This document shows positions 10,163 through 18,719 of a DNA stretch of 64,000 nt, piece by piece. Under the pieces are notes generated by a model. It did not search any database. It was not told the DNA's origin and worked only from the letters and a program-made list of their open reading frames with translations. The stretch's first letter is position 1; every line of letters begins with the position of its first letter. The DNA is from Pseudarthrobacter chlorophenolicus (GTDB taxonomy: Bacteria > Actinomycetota > Actinomycetes > Actinomycetales > Micrococcaceae), in NCBI RefSeq assembly GCF_000962805.1, contig NZ_JZTW01000005.1, positions 62,001 through 126,000 of the forward strand. Direction: 5' to 3'. A program made the translations under genes and the position numbers.

Positions 10163-11236
10163 ATGTTTGAGTCCGTACAGGGCCTGCTTGATGAGCATGA
10201 TTCCATTCAGGCGCAGCTGGGGGATCCTGCTGTTTATGCTGACCAGCGGCTTGCCCGGAAGTTGGGGCGGCGGTCGGCTCAGCTCAATGGCATTGTGGAG
10301 GCCTACCACCGGTGGGAAGGGTTGCGGGACGATCTTTCTGCAGCCAAGGAGATGGCTGCTGAGGATCCCGAATTCGCTGCAGAGGTTCCCGAGCTGGAGG
10401 CGTCGCTGGAGACCGCGGCTGCAAAGCTCCGCCGGCTGCTCATTCCCCGCGATCCGGACGACGCACGTAACGTGATCCTCGAGGTCAAGGGCGGCGAAGG
10501 CGGCGACGAAGCCGCGCTGTTTGCCGGCGACCTCCTGCGCATGTACACCCGGTACGCGGAATCCCGCGGCTGGAAGACTGAAATCATCTCCGCCACCGAG
10601 TCGGACCTGGGCGGCTACAAGGACGTCCAGGTGGCCGTCAAAGGCAGCTCCAACGACCCCGCCGAGGGCGTTTACGCACGGCTCAAGTTCGAAGGCGGCG
10701 TCCACCGCGTTCAGCGCGTCCCCGTCACCGAATCCCAGGGCCGCATCCACACCTCTGCCGCAGGCGTGCTGGTCCTCCCCGAAGTTGACGAGCCCGAAGA
10801 GCTCGAAATCAACCAGAACGACCTCAAGATCGACGTGTACCGGTCCTCCGGCCCGGGTGGCCAGTCGGTCAACACCACGGACTCCGCCGTCCGCATCACG
10901 CACCTTCCCACGGGCATCGTTGTGGCAATGCAGAACGAAAAGTCGCAGCTGCAGAACCGTGAAGCCGGCATGCGCGTGCTGCGGGCCCGCATCCTTGCCC
11001 ACCAGCAGGAGCAGATTGACGCCGCCAATTCCGAACAGCGGAAATCCCAGATCCGCACCATGGACCGCTCCGAGCGGATCCGCACCTACAACTACCCGGA
11101 AAACCGGATCGCGGACCACCGCACCGGCTACAAGGCGTACAACCTGGACCAAGTCATGAACGGGGATCTGGAACCGGTCATCCAGTCTGCCATCGAGATG
11201 GACGAACAGGCACGCCTGGACGCCATCGGCGACTAG
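10163..11236 (+). CDS. prfA: Peptide chain release factor 1
   Basis: A 357-residue class I release factor that recognises UAA/UAG stop codons and triggers peptidyl-tRNA hydrolysis. The catalytic GGQ motif is at residues 232-234 within [10 protein letters not shown]. Upstream are the [15 protein letters not shown] and [12 protein letters not shown] blocks. The C-terminal region ends with [12 protein letters not shown]. Length is normal. The ATG is preceded by GAAAGAGG. It is followed after 9 nt by prmC, whose product methylates the GGQ glutamine of this protein, the conserved pairing. Confidence 0.97.
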   Translation: MFESVQGLLDEHDSIQAQLGDPAVYADQRLARKLGRRSAQLNGIVEAYHRWEGLRDDLSAAKEMAAEDPEFAAEVPELEASLETAAAKLRRLLIPRDPDDARNVILEVKGGEGGDEAALFAGDLLRMYTRYAESRGWKTEIISATESDLGGYKDVQVAVKGSSNDPAEGVYARLKFEGGVHRVQRVPVTESQGRIHTSAAGVLVLPEVDEPEELEINQNDLKIDVYRSSGPGGQSVNTTDSAVRITHLPTGIVVAMQNEKSQLQNREAGMRVLRARILAHQQEQIDAANSEQRKSQIRTMDRSERIRTYNYPENRIADHRTGYKAYNLDQVMNGDLEPVIQSAIEMDEQARLDAIGD

Positions 11237-11245
11237 TCCCCGCGC

Positions 11246-12112
11246 ATGAGTGCAGGCCAGACCCTCGCTGACGCTGTCAGCGCGGCAACCGCTGTCCTCC
11301 GCGAGGCCGGCGTGCCCAGCCCCCGCGTCGACGCCGAGCTCCTCGCCGACCACCTGCTCCAGGTCGGCCTGGGCCGGCTGCGCGCCCTGATGCTCGGCGA
11401 CACCCCGGCGCCCGATGGGTATGCCGAACTTGTTGCGGAGCGGGCAAGCCGTGTGCCGCTCCAGCACATCACCGGGGTGGCCCACTTCAGGTACCTCGAA
11501 CTGGCCGTAGGCCCGGGTGTTTTCATTCCCCGGCCGGAAACTGAATCCGTGGTCCAGCTGGTGATCGACCATGTGGCGGGAAGGGGCGCCCCACGGATCG
11601 TGGACCTCGGTACAGGGTCCGGCGCAATCGCAGGCTCCATCGCGCACGAGGTCCCCGGCGCCGAAGTCCATGCCGTCGAGTTCAGTCCGCTGGCCCACGC
11701 CTGGGCGGCCCGGAACCTCGAACCCCTCGGCGTCCACCTCGTCCTGGGGGACCTCCGGACCGCACTTCCGGAGCTGAACGGAACCTTCGACGTCGTGATC
11801 TCCAACCCGCCCTACATCCCGGCCGAAGCCATCCCCAACGAACCCGAAGTGGCACTGCACGACCCCCCGGAGGCACTCTACGGCGGGGGAGCGGACGGTA
11901 TGGAGCTCCCGACGGCGGCCGCGGCCTCCGCTGCGCGTCTCCTGAAGCCCGGGGGCTACTTCGTGATGGAACACGCCGAAGTCCAGGCCGGCTGGATCGG
12001 CGCCATGCTTGGCAGGCAGGGAGCCTGGAACGGTATCAGCACGCATGTGGACCTGAACGGCAAAGAGCGCGCCACCAGCGCCTTCCTCGCCGGACCCGGC
12101 CACACGGAATGA
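11246..12112 (+). CDS. prmC: Release factor glutamine methyltransferase
   Basis: A 288-residue SAM-dependent enzyme that N5-methylates the Gln of the GGQ motif in release factors. The N-terminal helical domain includes VPSPRVDAELLADHLL. The methyltransferase fold has VDLGTGSGAIAGSIA for SAM and the catalytic SNPPYIP (Asn187-Tyr190), followed by EPEVALHDPPEALYGG. It starts at ATG 11246, 9 nt after prfA. No strong SD is seen, so translational coupling with prfA is likely. Confidence 0.96.
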   Translation: MSAGQTLADAVSAATAVLREAGVPSPRVDAELLADHLLQVGLGRLRALMLGDTPAPDGYAELVAERASRVPLQHITGVAHFRYLELAVGPGVFIPRPETESVVQLVIDHVAGRGAPRIVDLGTGSGAIAGSIAHEVPGAEVHAVEFSPLAHAWAARNLEPLGVHLVLGDLRTALPELNGTFDVVISNPPYIPAEAIPNEPEVALHDPPEALYGGGADGMELPTAAAASAARLLKPGGYFVMEHAEVQAGWIGAMLGRQGAWNGISTHVDLNGKERATSAFLAGPGHTE

Positions 12113-12124
12113 AAGAATAGGCCT

Positions 12125-12925
12125 GTGACCACAACCTACGACTGCAGCACCGACGGCCAGCGCGCCGAAGCCCTTGAACATGCCCAGAGGGCCATCAGCG
12201 AGAAGAAATGCGTGGTCCTGCCCACGGACACCGTGTACGGAATCGCCGCCGACGCCTTCTCGCCGCAGGCCGTCACCATGCTCCTGGTGTCCAAGGGACG
12301 CAGCCGCACCATGCCTCCGCCCGTGCTGATTCCCCGAATCAACGCCCTGGACGGGCTGGCCACGGACATTTCCGCGGAGGCCCGGAAGCTGGCAGAGGCC
12401 TTCTGGCCCGGCGGCCTCACGCTCATCTTCCACGCCCAGCCGTCACTGGACTGGGACCTTGGCGAGACCAAGGGGACCGTAGCGCTGCGGATGCCTGCCG
12501 ACGAAATCGCGCAGGAGCTGTTGACCCTTACCGGGCCCCTGGCCGTATCCTCCGCGAACCGGACCGGACACGCCCCGGCCCAGACCGCCGCCGCGGCGCG
12601 CGAGCAACTGGCGGATTCCGTGGAGGTCTACCTGGAAGGCGGCTTCCGCCCTGCCGAGGGGGCTGACGCTGTTCCGTCCACGATTGTTGATGCCACCGGA
12701 CCCCGCCTCCGCGTTGTCCGCAACGGGGCGGTCAGCCTCGACCAGCTCCGCGAACACGTTCCGGGCGTCCTGGGCCTCGGCGAAATTCCCATGGCCGAGG
12801 AGGATCCGGCGGAGCCGGACGCGGCTGCGGAGCCGGCAGACGGGGAAAACCCGGGCAACGACGCTGCAAACGGTGATTCGGCAGGCGCTGATTCCGCCGC
12901 GCCTGCCGGGGAACAGCAGCCTTGA
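12125..12925 (+). CDS. L-threonylcarbamoyladenylate synthase (TsaC/Sua5/YrdC)
   Basis: A 266-residue protein whose first 210 or so residues form the YrdC fold that makes threonylcarbamoyl-AMP for t6A modification of tRNA. Key segments are CVVLPTDTVYGIAADAF, SKGRSRTMPPPVLIP, FWPGGLTLIF, GTVALRMP and PLAVSSANRTG. The last 55 or so residues are a low-complexity acidic Ala/Glu/Asp tail without family counterpart, probably disordered. It starts at GTG 12125. Its stop overlaps the ATG of the next gene by one base. The prmC-tsaC adjacency is widespread in actinobacteria (Rv1300-Rv1301). Confidence 0.93.
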   Translation: MTTTYDCSTDGQRAEALEHAQRAISEKKCVVLPTDTVYGIAADAFSPQAVTMLLVSKGRSRTMPPPVLIPRINALDGLATDISAEARKLAEAFWPGGLTLIFHAQPSLDWDLGETKGTVALRMPADEIAQELLTLTGPLAVSSANRTGHAPAQTAAAAREQLADSVEVYLEGGFRPAEGADAVPSTIVDATGPRLRVVRNGAVSLDQLREHVPGVLGLGEIPMAEEDPAEPDAAAEPADGENPGNDAANGDSAGADSAAPAGEQQP

Positions 12926-13683
12926 TGACACTGGAGCGCCAGCAGATCCCTGTCCTGGACGTCCACGCCACTCCACTGCGGGTTCCCGAACTGGTTGACG
13001 AGCTCAGCCGTTTCATCGAGGACGGCTCCACCAGGACGGTGCTGGGACACAACCTCCACAGCGTCACCCTCACGCTCTCCGATGACGGGTTTCGCCGCCT
13101 CTACGAGGACAGCGACATCGTGCTCCTGGATGGGGCGCCGGTGCTGTGGCTGTGGGGGAGGACCGGCAACGCGGCCGGTCCGGTCATGGACTACCGGCTC
13201 GGCTCCACCGACTGGCTTCCCGCCCTTGACCAGGTGCGCGGTCTTGAGCGCATTGCCGTGGTGGGTGCCGGCAATGAGGCCAACTCCGGTGCTGTCGCCC
13301 GGCTGAGGACCATCCTTCCCGGTGCCCGCGTGGAAGGTTTTCCGGGCGAGGACTGGAACCCGGAACTGGAAGACGCGGCTGTCGCATGGCTGCACCGCGA
13401 GCAGCCTCAACTGGTGTTGTTGGGCCTGGGCATGCCCCTGCAGGAGGAGGTGCTGCAGCGTCGGCTGGCCGGCATGCCGCCGGCCATCTATTGCGCCGTG
13501 GGTGGTGCCATCGAACAGCTGGCCGGGATCCAGAAGCTGGCGCCGCGCTGGCTGGGGCGGCTGGGCCTTGAGTGGGCCTGGCGGCTGCTGCTGCACCCGC
13601 GCCGCGTCGCTTACCGTGTTTTCGGCGAGCCATGGGTCCTGCTGTGGCTCCTGGCTACGCGCCGGTTATCCCGCAAGGCTTAG
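12925..13683 (+). CDS. WecG/TagA/CpsF family glycosyltransferase
   Basis: A 252-residue GT26-type enzyme. Members transfer ManNAc or related sugars onto undecaprenyl-linked GlcNAc to build teichoic acids or other surface polymers. Visible family features are the N-terminal HNLHSVTLTLSDDGFRRLY, the SDIVLLDGAPVLW block, GAGNEANSG, and LVLLGLGMPLQEEVL followed by AVGGAIEQLAG. The C-terminus is amphipathic and basic (LEWAWRLLLHPRRVAYR), typical for membrane association. The ATG overlaps the tsaC stop by one base. With GT2 and WecA nearby it suggests a cell-wall polymer on a prenyl carrier; the polymer itself cannot be told. Confidence 0.87.
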   Translation: MTLERQQIPVLDVHATPLRVPELVDELSRFIEDGSTRTVLGHNLHSVTLTLSDDGFRRLYEDSDIVLLDGAPVLWLWGRTGNAAGPVMDYRLGSTDWLPALDQVRGLERIAVVGAGNEANSGAVARLRTILPGARVEGFPGEDWNPELEDAAVAWLHREQPQLVLLGLGMPLQEEVLQRRLAGMPPAIYCAVGGAIEQLAGIQKLAPRWLGRLGLEWAWRLLLHPRRVAYRVFGEPWVLLWLLATRRLSRKA

Positions 13684-13719
13684 CGGGTTCCTCCGGCAGC
13701 CCCGGCGCAGGGAAAGCCC

Positions 13720-14616
13720 CTAGAATTTCTGGTCCTCCAGCGGTCCGAATCCTTTGCCGCGCAGGCCGGCGCTGAAGGTCCTGGCCCAGGCCAGCAGCCC
13801 GGGCAGGTCACGGCGCTGCAGGAAATAGCCCAGATAGCCGCCTACGTCCGCAACGAATGAGCGGACCCGGAAGTACCGGCGGATGAGGTACCCGCGGTTG
13901 CGGTAGTAGTAATAGCGTTTGAACGCCGACTCCGGAACTATGACGTGCCATCCGGCTCCGTACACGTGCTGGGTTTCGGAAAACGCGTGCGGGTGCGTAA
14001 TGGCCGTAGTGGTGACGGTTCCAAACCTGATCCCTGCCTGGCGGAGCCGGATGGTGAAGTCCACCTCGTCGCCGCGGATGAACAGGCGCATGTCAGGCAG
14101 GCCTACCTTGAAGAACACATCGGAGCGGATCAGCGCGCCATTGAAGAAGTGTCCGTCGTCGGGAAGGAACCCCAGTTTCTCCACCTCGGAGCGGTCGTGC
14201 GTAACCTTGCCATCCAGCCGGAAGAAGAAGGAAAGCCTGTCCGGCTGCCCGGGCGCGGTCACCAGCGGAACCACAGCTTCCAGGTCGCGGGCTTCGGCCT
14301 CCCGCACCAGAGTGGCGAGGCATTCAGGATCGGCGGGTACGGCGTCGTCGTCCATCATCCAGATCCACCTGGCACCGCTGGCTACCGCCTTGAGTGCTGC
14401 GAGGGCGAACCCGCCGGCCCCCCCGAGGTTTGCTTCGGACCGGACATAGTCCACGTTGGGATGCTGATCAGCCACGCTGCGCGCCGGAGTTGTGCCACTG
14501 TCCACCAGGCAAATGGTGTCTACCGGGGCCGTCTGGGCCTTGATGGACTCCAGCAGTACCGCGAGCTCCTTCGGACGGTCGAAGGTCACGGCTGCAACTG
14601 CAATGCGGGCGGGCAT
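13720..14616 (-). CDS. Glycosyltransferase family 2 (GlfT1/rhamnosyltransferase-like)
   Basis: A 298-residue cytoplasmic GT-A enzyme. It opens with the nucleotide-sugar-binding strand IAVAAVTFDRPKELAVLLESI. DSGTTPA and NLGGAGGFALAALKA follow, and the metal-binding DXD-type motif lies in WIWMMDDDAVP. Later comes FFNGALIRSDVFFKVGLPD with RGDEVDFTIRLRQAG. The C-terminal segment has YYYYRNRGYLIRRYFRV. This pattern matches galactofuranosyl/rhamnosyl transferases of actinobacterial cell walls; donor and acceptor are not determined. AAAGGA precedes the ATG. It is convergent with the WecG-type gene (36-nt gap) and divergent from WecA. Confidence 0.88.
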   Translation of the reverse strand: MPARIAVAAVTFDRPKELAVLLESIKAQTAPVDTICLVDSGTTPARSVADQHPNVDYVRSEANLGGAGGFALAALKAVASGARWIWMMDDDAVPADPECLATLVREAEARDLEAVVPLVTAPGQPDRLSFFFRLDGKVTHDRSEVEKLGFLPDDGHFFNGALIRSDVFFKVGLPDMRLFIRGDEVDFTIRLRQAGIRFGTVTTTAITHPHAFSETQHVYGAGWHVIVPESAFKRYYYYRNRGYLIRRYFRVRSFVADVGGYLGYFLQRRDLPGLLAWARTFSAGLRGKGFGPLEDQKF

Positions 14617-14905
14617 GGGGGTCCTTTCAGCATGGCTGTCAGGGGTTTCCCTGCTCCTTCTGCGCGAGTGTGGCGCGGAGCCATGACGCCGTTGGCGCTA
14701 GTATCTTTGACTAGAGTCCACTGTAATACAGCCCTGTAAGGCACTGCGTAAGGCTATCTGCGTACTGCCTGCTGCGCGCTCGGCGACGGAGAAGTTTCAT
14801 TTATCGGAGAACAGATTCCCGGCCAGTGAGCCCCCCTATCCCGGACCTGCCGCCGGCGCGGCGGTCCATTCCCGGCCCCCTTAATCCTGAAACGGCCAGC
14901 ACCCC
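14617..14905. promoter_or_regulatory. Intergenic region between GT2 (-) and wecA (+)
   Basis: This stretch of 289 nt must hold both divergent promoters; no gene is visible. It is more A/T-rich around 14701-14760. There I see TTGACT at 14707-14712, TAGAGT at 14712-14717 and the 11-bp palindrome CTGTAATACAG at 14721-14731. No pair forms a clear -35/-10 with normal spacing. The near-repeat CTGCGTA occurs at 14744 and 14759. Confidence 0.3.
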
Positions 14906-16018
14906 ATGATCATGTACCTGCTCATGGGCCTGACGGCCGCCGTCGTGTCCTACGCCGCCACCTGGGGTGCCCGGGTGGTGGGCCACAGGCTCGAACTGCA
15001 CCAGCCCATCCGCAGCCGCGATATGCATTCCACCCCCGTTTCCAGGCTTGGCGGCGTTGCCATTTTCCTGGGTGTCATGGTGGCACTGATCGTCGCGAGC
15101 CAGTCCTTCTTCGTCAAGGACATCTACCGGAACAATTTCTCCCCTTGGGGCGTGCTGGCCGGGGCGGCGGTGATCGTCCTGGTGGGCGTGGCCGACGACC
15201 TCCTGGACATCCGCTGGTGGGTGAAACTGATCGGCCAGAGCGTAGCTGCCCTTACGGTAGCCATCTGGGGCGTACAAATGACCATCGTTCCCTGGGTTCC
15301 GGAACCCATCTACCTGGAGAATGGAACGCTCCGGGTGGTGCTGACGGCAGGGCTCATTGTCACCACCATGAACGCCTTCAATTTCATCGACGGCCTCGAC
15401 GGGCTTGCGGCAGGTGTGGCCGTCATTGGCGGAACCGCGTTTTTCGTCACGGCCTACTGGGTTCACCGCAACGCGGTCCTGCTGGATTACTCAGACCTTG
15501 CCACGCTGATCACGGCCGTCCTGGTAGGCGGCTGCCTTGGGTTCCTGCCGCACAACTGGTTCCCGTCGAAGATCTTCATGGGGGATTCCGGGGCGATGCT
15601 GATCGGGCTGCTGATGGCCTCGGCAGGTGTGGTGTCCACGGGGCAGATCACCTCCGGCCTGTATGACCGCGCCAATGGTATTTCCACGGTCATCCCCATC
15701 CTGCTTCCTTTCGCCGTGCTTTTCCTGCCCTTGCTGGACCTGGGACTCGCCGTGGTCCGGCGGACTGCACGCGGACGTTCGCCGTGGTCCGCTGACCGCG
15801 GACACCTGCACCACAAGCTCCTCGACATCGGCTACTCGCACCGCACGGCCGTGATCCTGATGTACCTCTGGACAGTAGTGCTGTCCTTCGGAGGCCTCGC
15901 CTTTGCGATTTTCCCGTGGCAGATTGTCCTTGCGGTGGACCTGTTCGCCACCCTCGTCATGGGCCTGATTACGGCCTGGCCGTACCTGTCCCGCAGCGGC
16001 GAGGAAGCAGCCACGTAA
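14906..16018 (+). CDS. wecA: Undecaprenyl-phosphate GlcNAc-1-phosphate transferase (WecA/TagO/Rfe type)
   Basis: A 370-residue polytopic membrane enzyme of the MraY/WecA superfamily, with about 10-11 transmembrane segments, starting polymer synthesis on undecaprenyl phosphate. Conserved cytoplasmic motifs: DMHSTPVSRLGG (substrate loop), VADDLLDIRWW (Asp-Asp motif), NAFNFIDGLDGLAAG, SKIFMGDSGAM and DRGHLHHKLLDIGYSH (the His-rich loop of the WecA rather than the MraY branch). MIM gives two possible starts (14906 or 14912). It sits directly before the ATP synthase cluster as rfe does in M. tuberculosis. It would supply the GlcNAc-lipid for the upstream WecG-type enzyme. Confidence 0.93.
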   Translation: MIMYLLMGLTAAVVSYAATWGARVVGHRLELHQPIRSRDMHSTPVSRLGGVAIFLGVMVALIVASQSFFVKDIYRNNFSPWGVLAGAAVIVLVGVADDLLDIRWWVKLIGQSVAALTVAIWGVQMTIVPWVPEPIYLENGTLRVVLTAGLIVTTMNAFNFIDGLDGLAAGVAVIGGTAFFVTAYWVHRNAVLLDYSDLATLITAVLVGGCLGFLPHNWFPSKIFMGDSGAMLIGLLMASAGVVSTGQITSGLYDRANGISTVIPILLPFAVLFLPLLDLGLAVVRRTARGRSPWSADRGHLHHKLLDIGYSHRTAVILMYLWTVVLSFGGLAFAIFPWQIVLAVDLFATLVMGLITAWPYLSRSGEEAAT

Positions 16019-16047
16019 CGCCGTGCGGAAACATTTTCTATCTCGTG

Positions 16048-16053
16048 TAGAAT
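16048..16053 (+). promoter_or_regulatory. Candidate -10 element of the atp operon
   Basis: TAGAAT lies in an A/T-rich island (16028-16060) after wecA and 70 nt before the first gene of the atp cluster. This implies a leader of about 65 nt. No consensus -35 is obvious. Confidence 0.4.
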
Positions 16054-16123
16054 TTAGGGGCAGCACAAGCTGCCACTCCACCCTGCTGGCTCCCCGCCAA
16101 ATGCCACCGACGATTGGGATCGA

Positions 16124-16606
16124 ATGACCTCCAACGCCGAGCCCGGACCCGCGTCCGGCAAAGGACACGTTGGTGCTTCCGGTCCCACCGCATCGCTGTG
16201 GCTGCACCTGCTAAAGATCAGCGCCGCCGCCGCGGCAGTTGGCCTGGTCCTCTGCGGTTCAGCAGCTATGTTCCTTGATGGAGGGGCCGCCGCGCTCTCG
16301 AGTGCTTTAGGCGGCCTGCTGGTCATGCTGTTCTTCGGGATCAGCCTCCTGGTTGGCCACTTCGTTGGACGAAGCAACCCCTCTGGGGCCATCGGCGTCT
16401 TCGTGGCCACCTACTTCATCAAAGTCGTGGGATTCGCCATTGTGATGTTCGTGCTCGGTGCGCCCCAGTGGCTGCACGGCCGCTGGTTCGTGGCCGGAGC
16501 CGTGGTTGCTGTCGTCCTGTGGCAGGCTGCCGAAATCTTCGGATTCAGCAAAGCCCGCCTTCAGATCTACAACGATCCAGAAGACAAAGGGGAGACCCGT
16601 GCGTAA
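16124..16606 (+). CDS. ATP synthase subunit I-like membrane protein
   Basis: A 160-residue protein with a short polar N-end and four hydrophobic segments (about residues 28-48, 52-75, 88-108 and 115-132), ending in a polar tail. Its place as first gene of the atp operon matches Rv1303 and the AtpI proteins that help Fo c-ring assembly or cation handling. Sequence motifs are weak (LGGLLVMLFFGISLLVG; FIKVVGFAIVMFVLG), so the assignment rests on topology and position. Its last 8 bases overlap the GTG of the next gene, showing coupled translation. Confidence 0.75.
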   Translation: MTSNAEPGPASGKGHVGASGPTASLWLHLLKISAAAAAVGLVLCGSAAMFLDGGAAALSSALGGLLVMLFFGISLLVGHFVGRSNPSGAIGVFVATYFIKVVGFAIVMFVLGAPQWLHGRWFVAGAVVAVVLWQAAEIFGFSKARLQIYNDPEDKGETRA

Positions 16607-16937
16607 CCCAAAGAAACGTGGCGCCGCCGGCAACGGCGGCCGCGAACAAGGCAGTTCCGCGCCCGGCGTCTCCAGCGAGAACACCGACGGCGGATACAAC
16701 GCCGGGATGGCCGTCTTCAGCTACATCATTGGCGGAATCATCGTCTGGAGTTTGATAGGGTGGGGACTGGATTTTCTGTGGGGAACGCGCTGGATTGTGC
16801 TCGCAGGCGCTCTGCTTGGAGCCGTCGGAGGTTTTTACCTTTCCCACATGCATGGCCTCACCAGTTCCCGCAAAAACACTGGTGACCGTCCTGCTGCCGG
16901 CGGTCCGTCCCAGGACGGCGGCACGAATGCCAAATAA
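16599..16937 (+). CDS. Small AtpZ/AtpI-type membrane protein
   Basis: A 112-residue protein. It has a basic hydrophilic N-terminus, two transmembrane helices (AGMAVFSYIIGGIIVWSLIG and the next around WIVLAGALLGAVGGFYL) and a polar tail. The hairpin with the conserved GWGLDFLWGTRW loop is characteristic of the ATPase_gene1/AtpZ family encoded at the head of atp operons. GTG 16599 lies inside the end of the previous gene, with GGGGAGA just before. The stop is 81 nt before atpB. A role in F1Fo assembly or Mg/Ca handling is inferred from relatives. Confidence 0.8.
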   Translation: MRNPKKRGAAGNGGREQGSSAPGVSSENTDGGYNAGMAVFSYIIGGIIVWSLIGWGLDFLWGTRWIVLAGALLGAVGGFYLSHMHGLTSSRKNTGDRPAAGGPSQDGGTNAK

Positions 16938-17018
16938 TTTCACAGGGGGATCTTCAGGCCGCAAGGCCCCTGCTCCCCGCCCAACGCCCAATGATGGACA
17001 CTGCAGAGAGGAAACGCG

Positions 17019-17819
17019 TTGATCGCGCTTGCGCTCCCGGCCCAAGATTCAGGAGAGTTTACACCTCCTGGTATTAACGAAATGCATTTGCCGGCAATCC
17101 TGCCGTGGGGTGCCGCAGAAGGATTCTCCAAGCAGATGCTGCTGGTCCTCCTCTCTGTCGCCATTATCGCCACCTTCTTCGTGCTGGCCGCACGCAAGCG
17201 GCAGCTGGTACCCGGCAAGCTCCAGTTCGCCGGCGAGGCCGCCTACGGCTTCGTCCGCAACGGCATCGCCAAGGACATCATTGGCGGCCGCGACTTTATC
17301 AAGTACGTGCCCCTGTTGTTCAGCCTGTTCTTCTTCATCCTGGTGAACAACATCTACGGCGCCATCCCGCTGATCCAGCTCCCCACGTTCTCGCACGTGG
17401 GCGGAGCCTATGTGCTGGCCGGCCTTGTCTACTTCACCTGGATTGCCATCGGCGTCAAGAAGAACGGCCTGCGCTACTTCAAGCTGGCCACCGTTCCGTC
17501 GGGTGTTCCCTGGTTCATCCTGCCGATCGTCATCCCGATCGAGATCATCTCGAACTTCCTGGTCCGGCCCGTGACACACAGCCTCCGTCTGTTCGCCACC
17601 ATGCTCGCCGGCCACCTCATCGTGATGATCGCCGGATCCGGCATCGAATTCCTGGTCATGCAGGAGAACATCCTGCTGAAGGGCACCTCGGTCCTGGTGC
17701 TCGCCGGTGCCATCGCGATGTACATGCTGGAAGCCCTGATCATGGTCCTGCAGGCGTACGTCTTTACCCTGCTGACGGCGATCTACATCGAAGGCGCCCT
17801 GCACGCCGACAGCCACTAG
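17019..17819 (+). CDS. atpB: ATP synthase Fo subunit a
   Basis: A 266-residue integral membrane protein forming the proton half-channels against the c-ring. It has five or six transmembrane helices. The essential Arg is in RPVTHSLRLFATMLAGHL, and the final helix contains LQAYVFTLLTAIYI. It starts with TTG at 17019 preceded by AGAGAGGAAA; no ATG fits better. The N-terminal EFTPPGINEMHLPAILPW is the typical actinobacterial extracytoplasmic segment. It is the first structural gene of the atpBEFHAGDC order. Confidence 0.97.
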   Translation: MIALALPAQDSGEFTPPGINEMHLPAILPWGAAEGFSKQMLLVLLSVAIIATFFVLAARKRQLVPGKLQFAGEAAYGFVRNGIAKDIIGGRDFIKYVPLLFSLFFFILVNNIYGAIPLIQLPTFSHVGGAYVLAGLVYFTWIAIGVKKNGLRYFKLATVPSGVPWFILPIVIPIEIISNFLVRPVTHSLRLFATMLAGHLIVMIAGSGIEFLVMQENILLKGTSVLVLAGAIAMYMLEALIMVLQAYVFTLLTAIYIEGALHADSH

Positions 17820-17912
17820 GCGCCCTGCCGAGAGGCACACAAATCTTCCCCTCGCGGGGATGAAGCAACCCAAACAACCTGCCACATGGGTGGCATCTTG
17901 AAAGGAAGAAAA

Positions 17913-18116
17913 ATGGAAGGCAATCTCAACCTCGTAGGTTACGGTCTGTCCGCAATCGGCGGTGGTATCGGTGTTGGCCTCGTATTCGCTGCTTACATCA
18001 ACGGCGTTGCACGTCAGCCGGAGGCCCAGCGCGTCCTGCAGCCGATCGCATTCCTTGGCCTTGCACTGACCGAAGCCCTCGCCATCCTCGGCCTGGTCTT
18101 CGCCTTCGTTCTCTAG
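17913..18116 (+). CDS. atpE: ATP synthase Fo subunit c
   Basis: A 67-residue hairpin protein forming the rotor ring. Helix 1 carries the GGGIGVG glycine pattern, the polar loop has ARQPEA (Arg33-Gln34-Pro35), and helix 2 carries the proton-binding Glu54 in [11 protein letters not shown] chose ATG 17913 (MEGNLNLVG) with AAAGGAAG just before it. An in-frame ATG nine codons upstream has no good site and does not match the family. The product is shorter than most c subunits because the C-terminal end is trimmed. Confidence 0.97.
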   Translation: MEGNLNLVGYGLSAIGGGIGVGLVFAAYINGVARQPEAQRVLQPIAFLGLALTEALAILGLVFAFVL

Positions 18117-18167
18117 TCCTAGAGCGAAGCGAACTTTCAGAACCGAGTAGAAAAGGACGGGTGAAAT

Positions 18168-18719
18168 ATGAATCAGCTGATCATCTCAGCCGCCACTGAG
18201 GGCGAAGTCAACCCCCTGATGCCCAATCTCTGGGAAATGGGTGTTGTCCTCGTAGGCTTCCTCATTCTCTTGTTCATTGTGGTCAAGTTCGTTGTCCCGA
18301 TGTTCGAGAAGACCTTTGCCGAGCGTGCCGAGGCCATCGAAGGCGGCATTGCCAAGGCTGAAAAGGCCCAGGCTGAGGCGTCTGCTGCACTCGAAGAGTA
18401 CAAGCAGCAGCTGACCGACGCCCGGACTGAAGCTAACCGCATCCGTGAGGAAGCACGCGCCGAAGGTGCGCAGATCCTCGCGGACCTCAAGGAGAAGGCT
18501 GCTGCCGAGTCTGCCCGCATCACTGCGCAGGCACACGCACAGATTGAATCCGAGCGTCAGGCGGCTGTTGTGTCCCTGCGCTCCGAGGTTGGCACCCTGG
18601 CCACCACCCTTGCCGGCCGCATCGTGGGCGAATCGCTCAACGATGACGACCGCTCAGCACGGGTCGTGGACCGGTTCCTGGCAGATCTGGAGACCCAGAG
18701 CGCAGGTGCAGCTAAGTAA
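18168..18719 (+). CDS. atpF: ATP synthase Fo subunit b
   Basis: A 183-residue stator subunit. One N-terminal transmembrane helix (about residues 22-46, MGVVLVGFLILLFIVVKFVV) is followed by a long Ala/Glu/Lys-rich amphipathic helix that dimerises and reaches to the F1 head. AERAEAIEGGIAKAEKAQAE is the usual start of the tether. The stop overlaps the atpH ATG by one base. Confidence 0.96.
   Translation: MNQLIISAATEGEVNPLMPNLWEMGVVLVGFLILLFIVVKFVVPMFEKTFAERAEAIEGGIAKAEKAQAEASAALEEYKQQLTDARTEANRIREEARAEGAQILADLKEKAAAESARITAQAHAQIESERQAAVVSLRSEVGTLATTLAGRIVGESLNDDDRSARVVDRFLADLETQSAGAAK

Noticed and set aside
10130..12433. A 767-codon open frame on the minus strand across prfA, prmC and the start of tsaC
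   Set aside because: It is antisense to three clearly recognised genes, has no family-like motifs, and such frames are a by-product of high GC third positions.
13684..13719. A terminator between the convergent WecG-type and GT2 genes
   Set aside because: Only short GC pairings are visible and no stem of convincing length; left uncalled.
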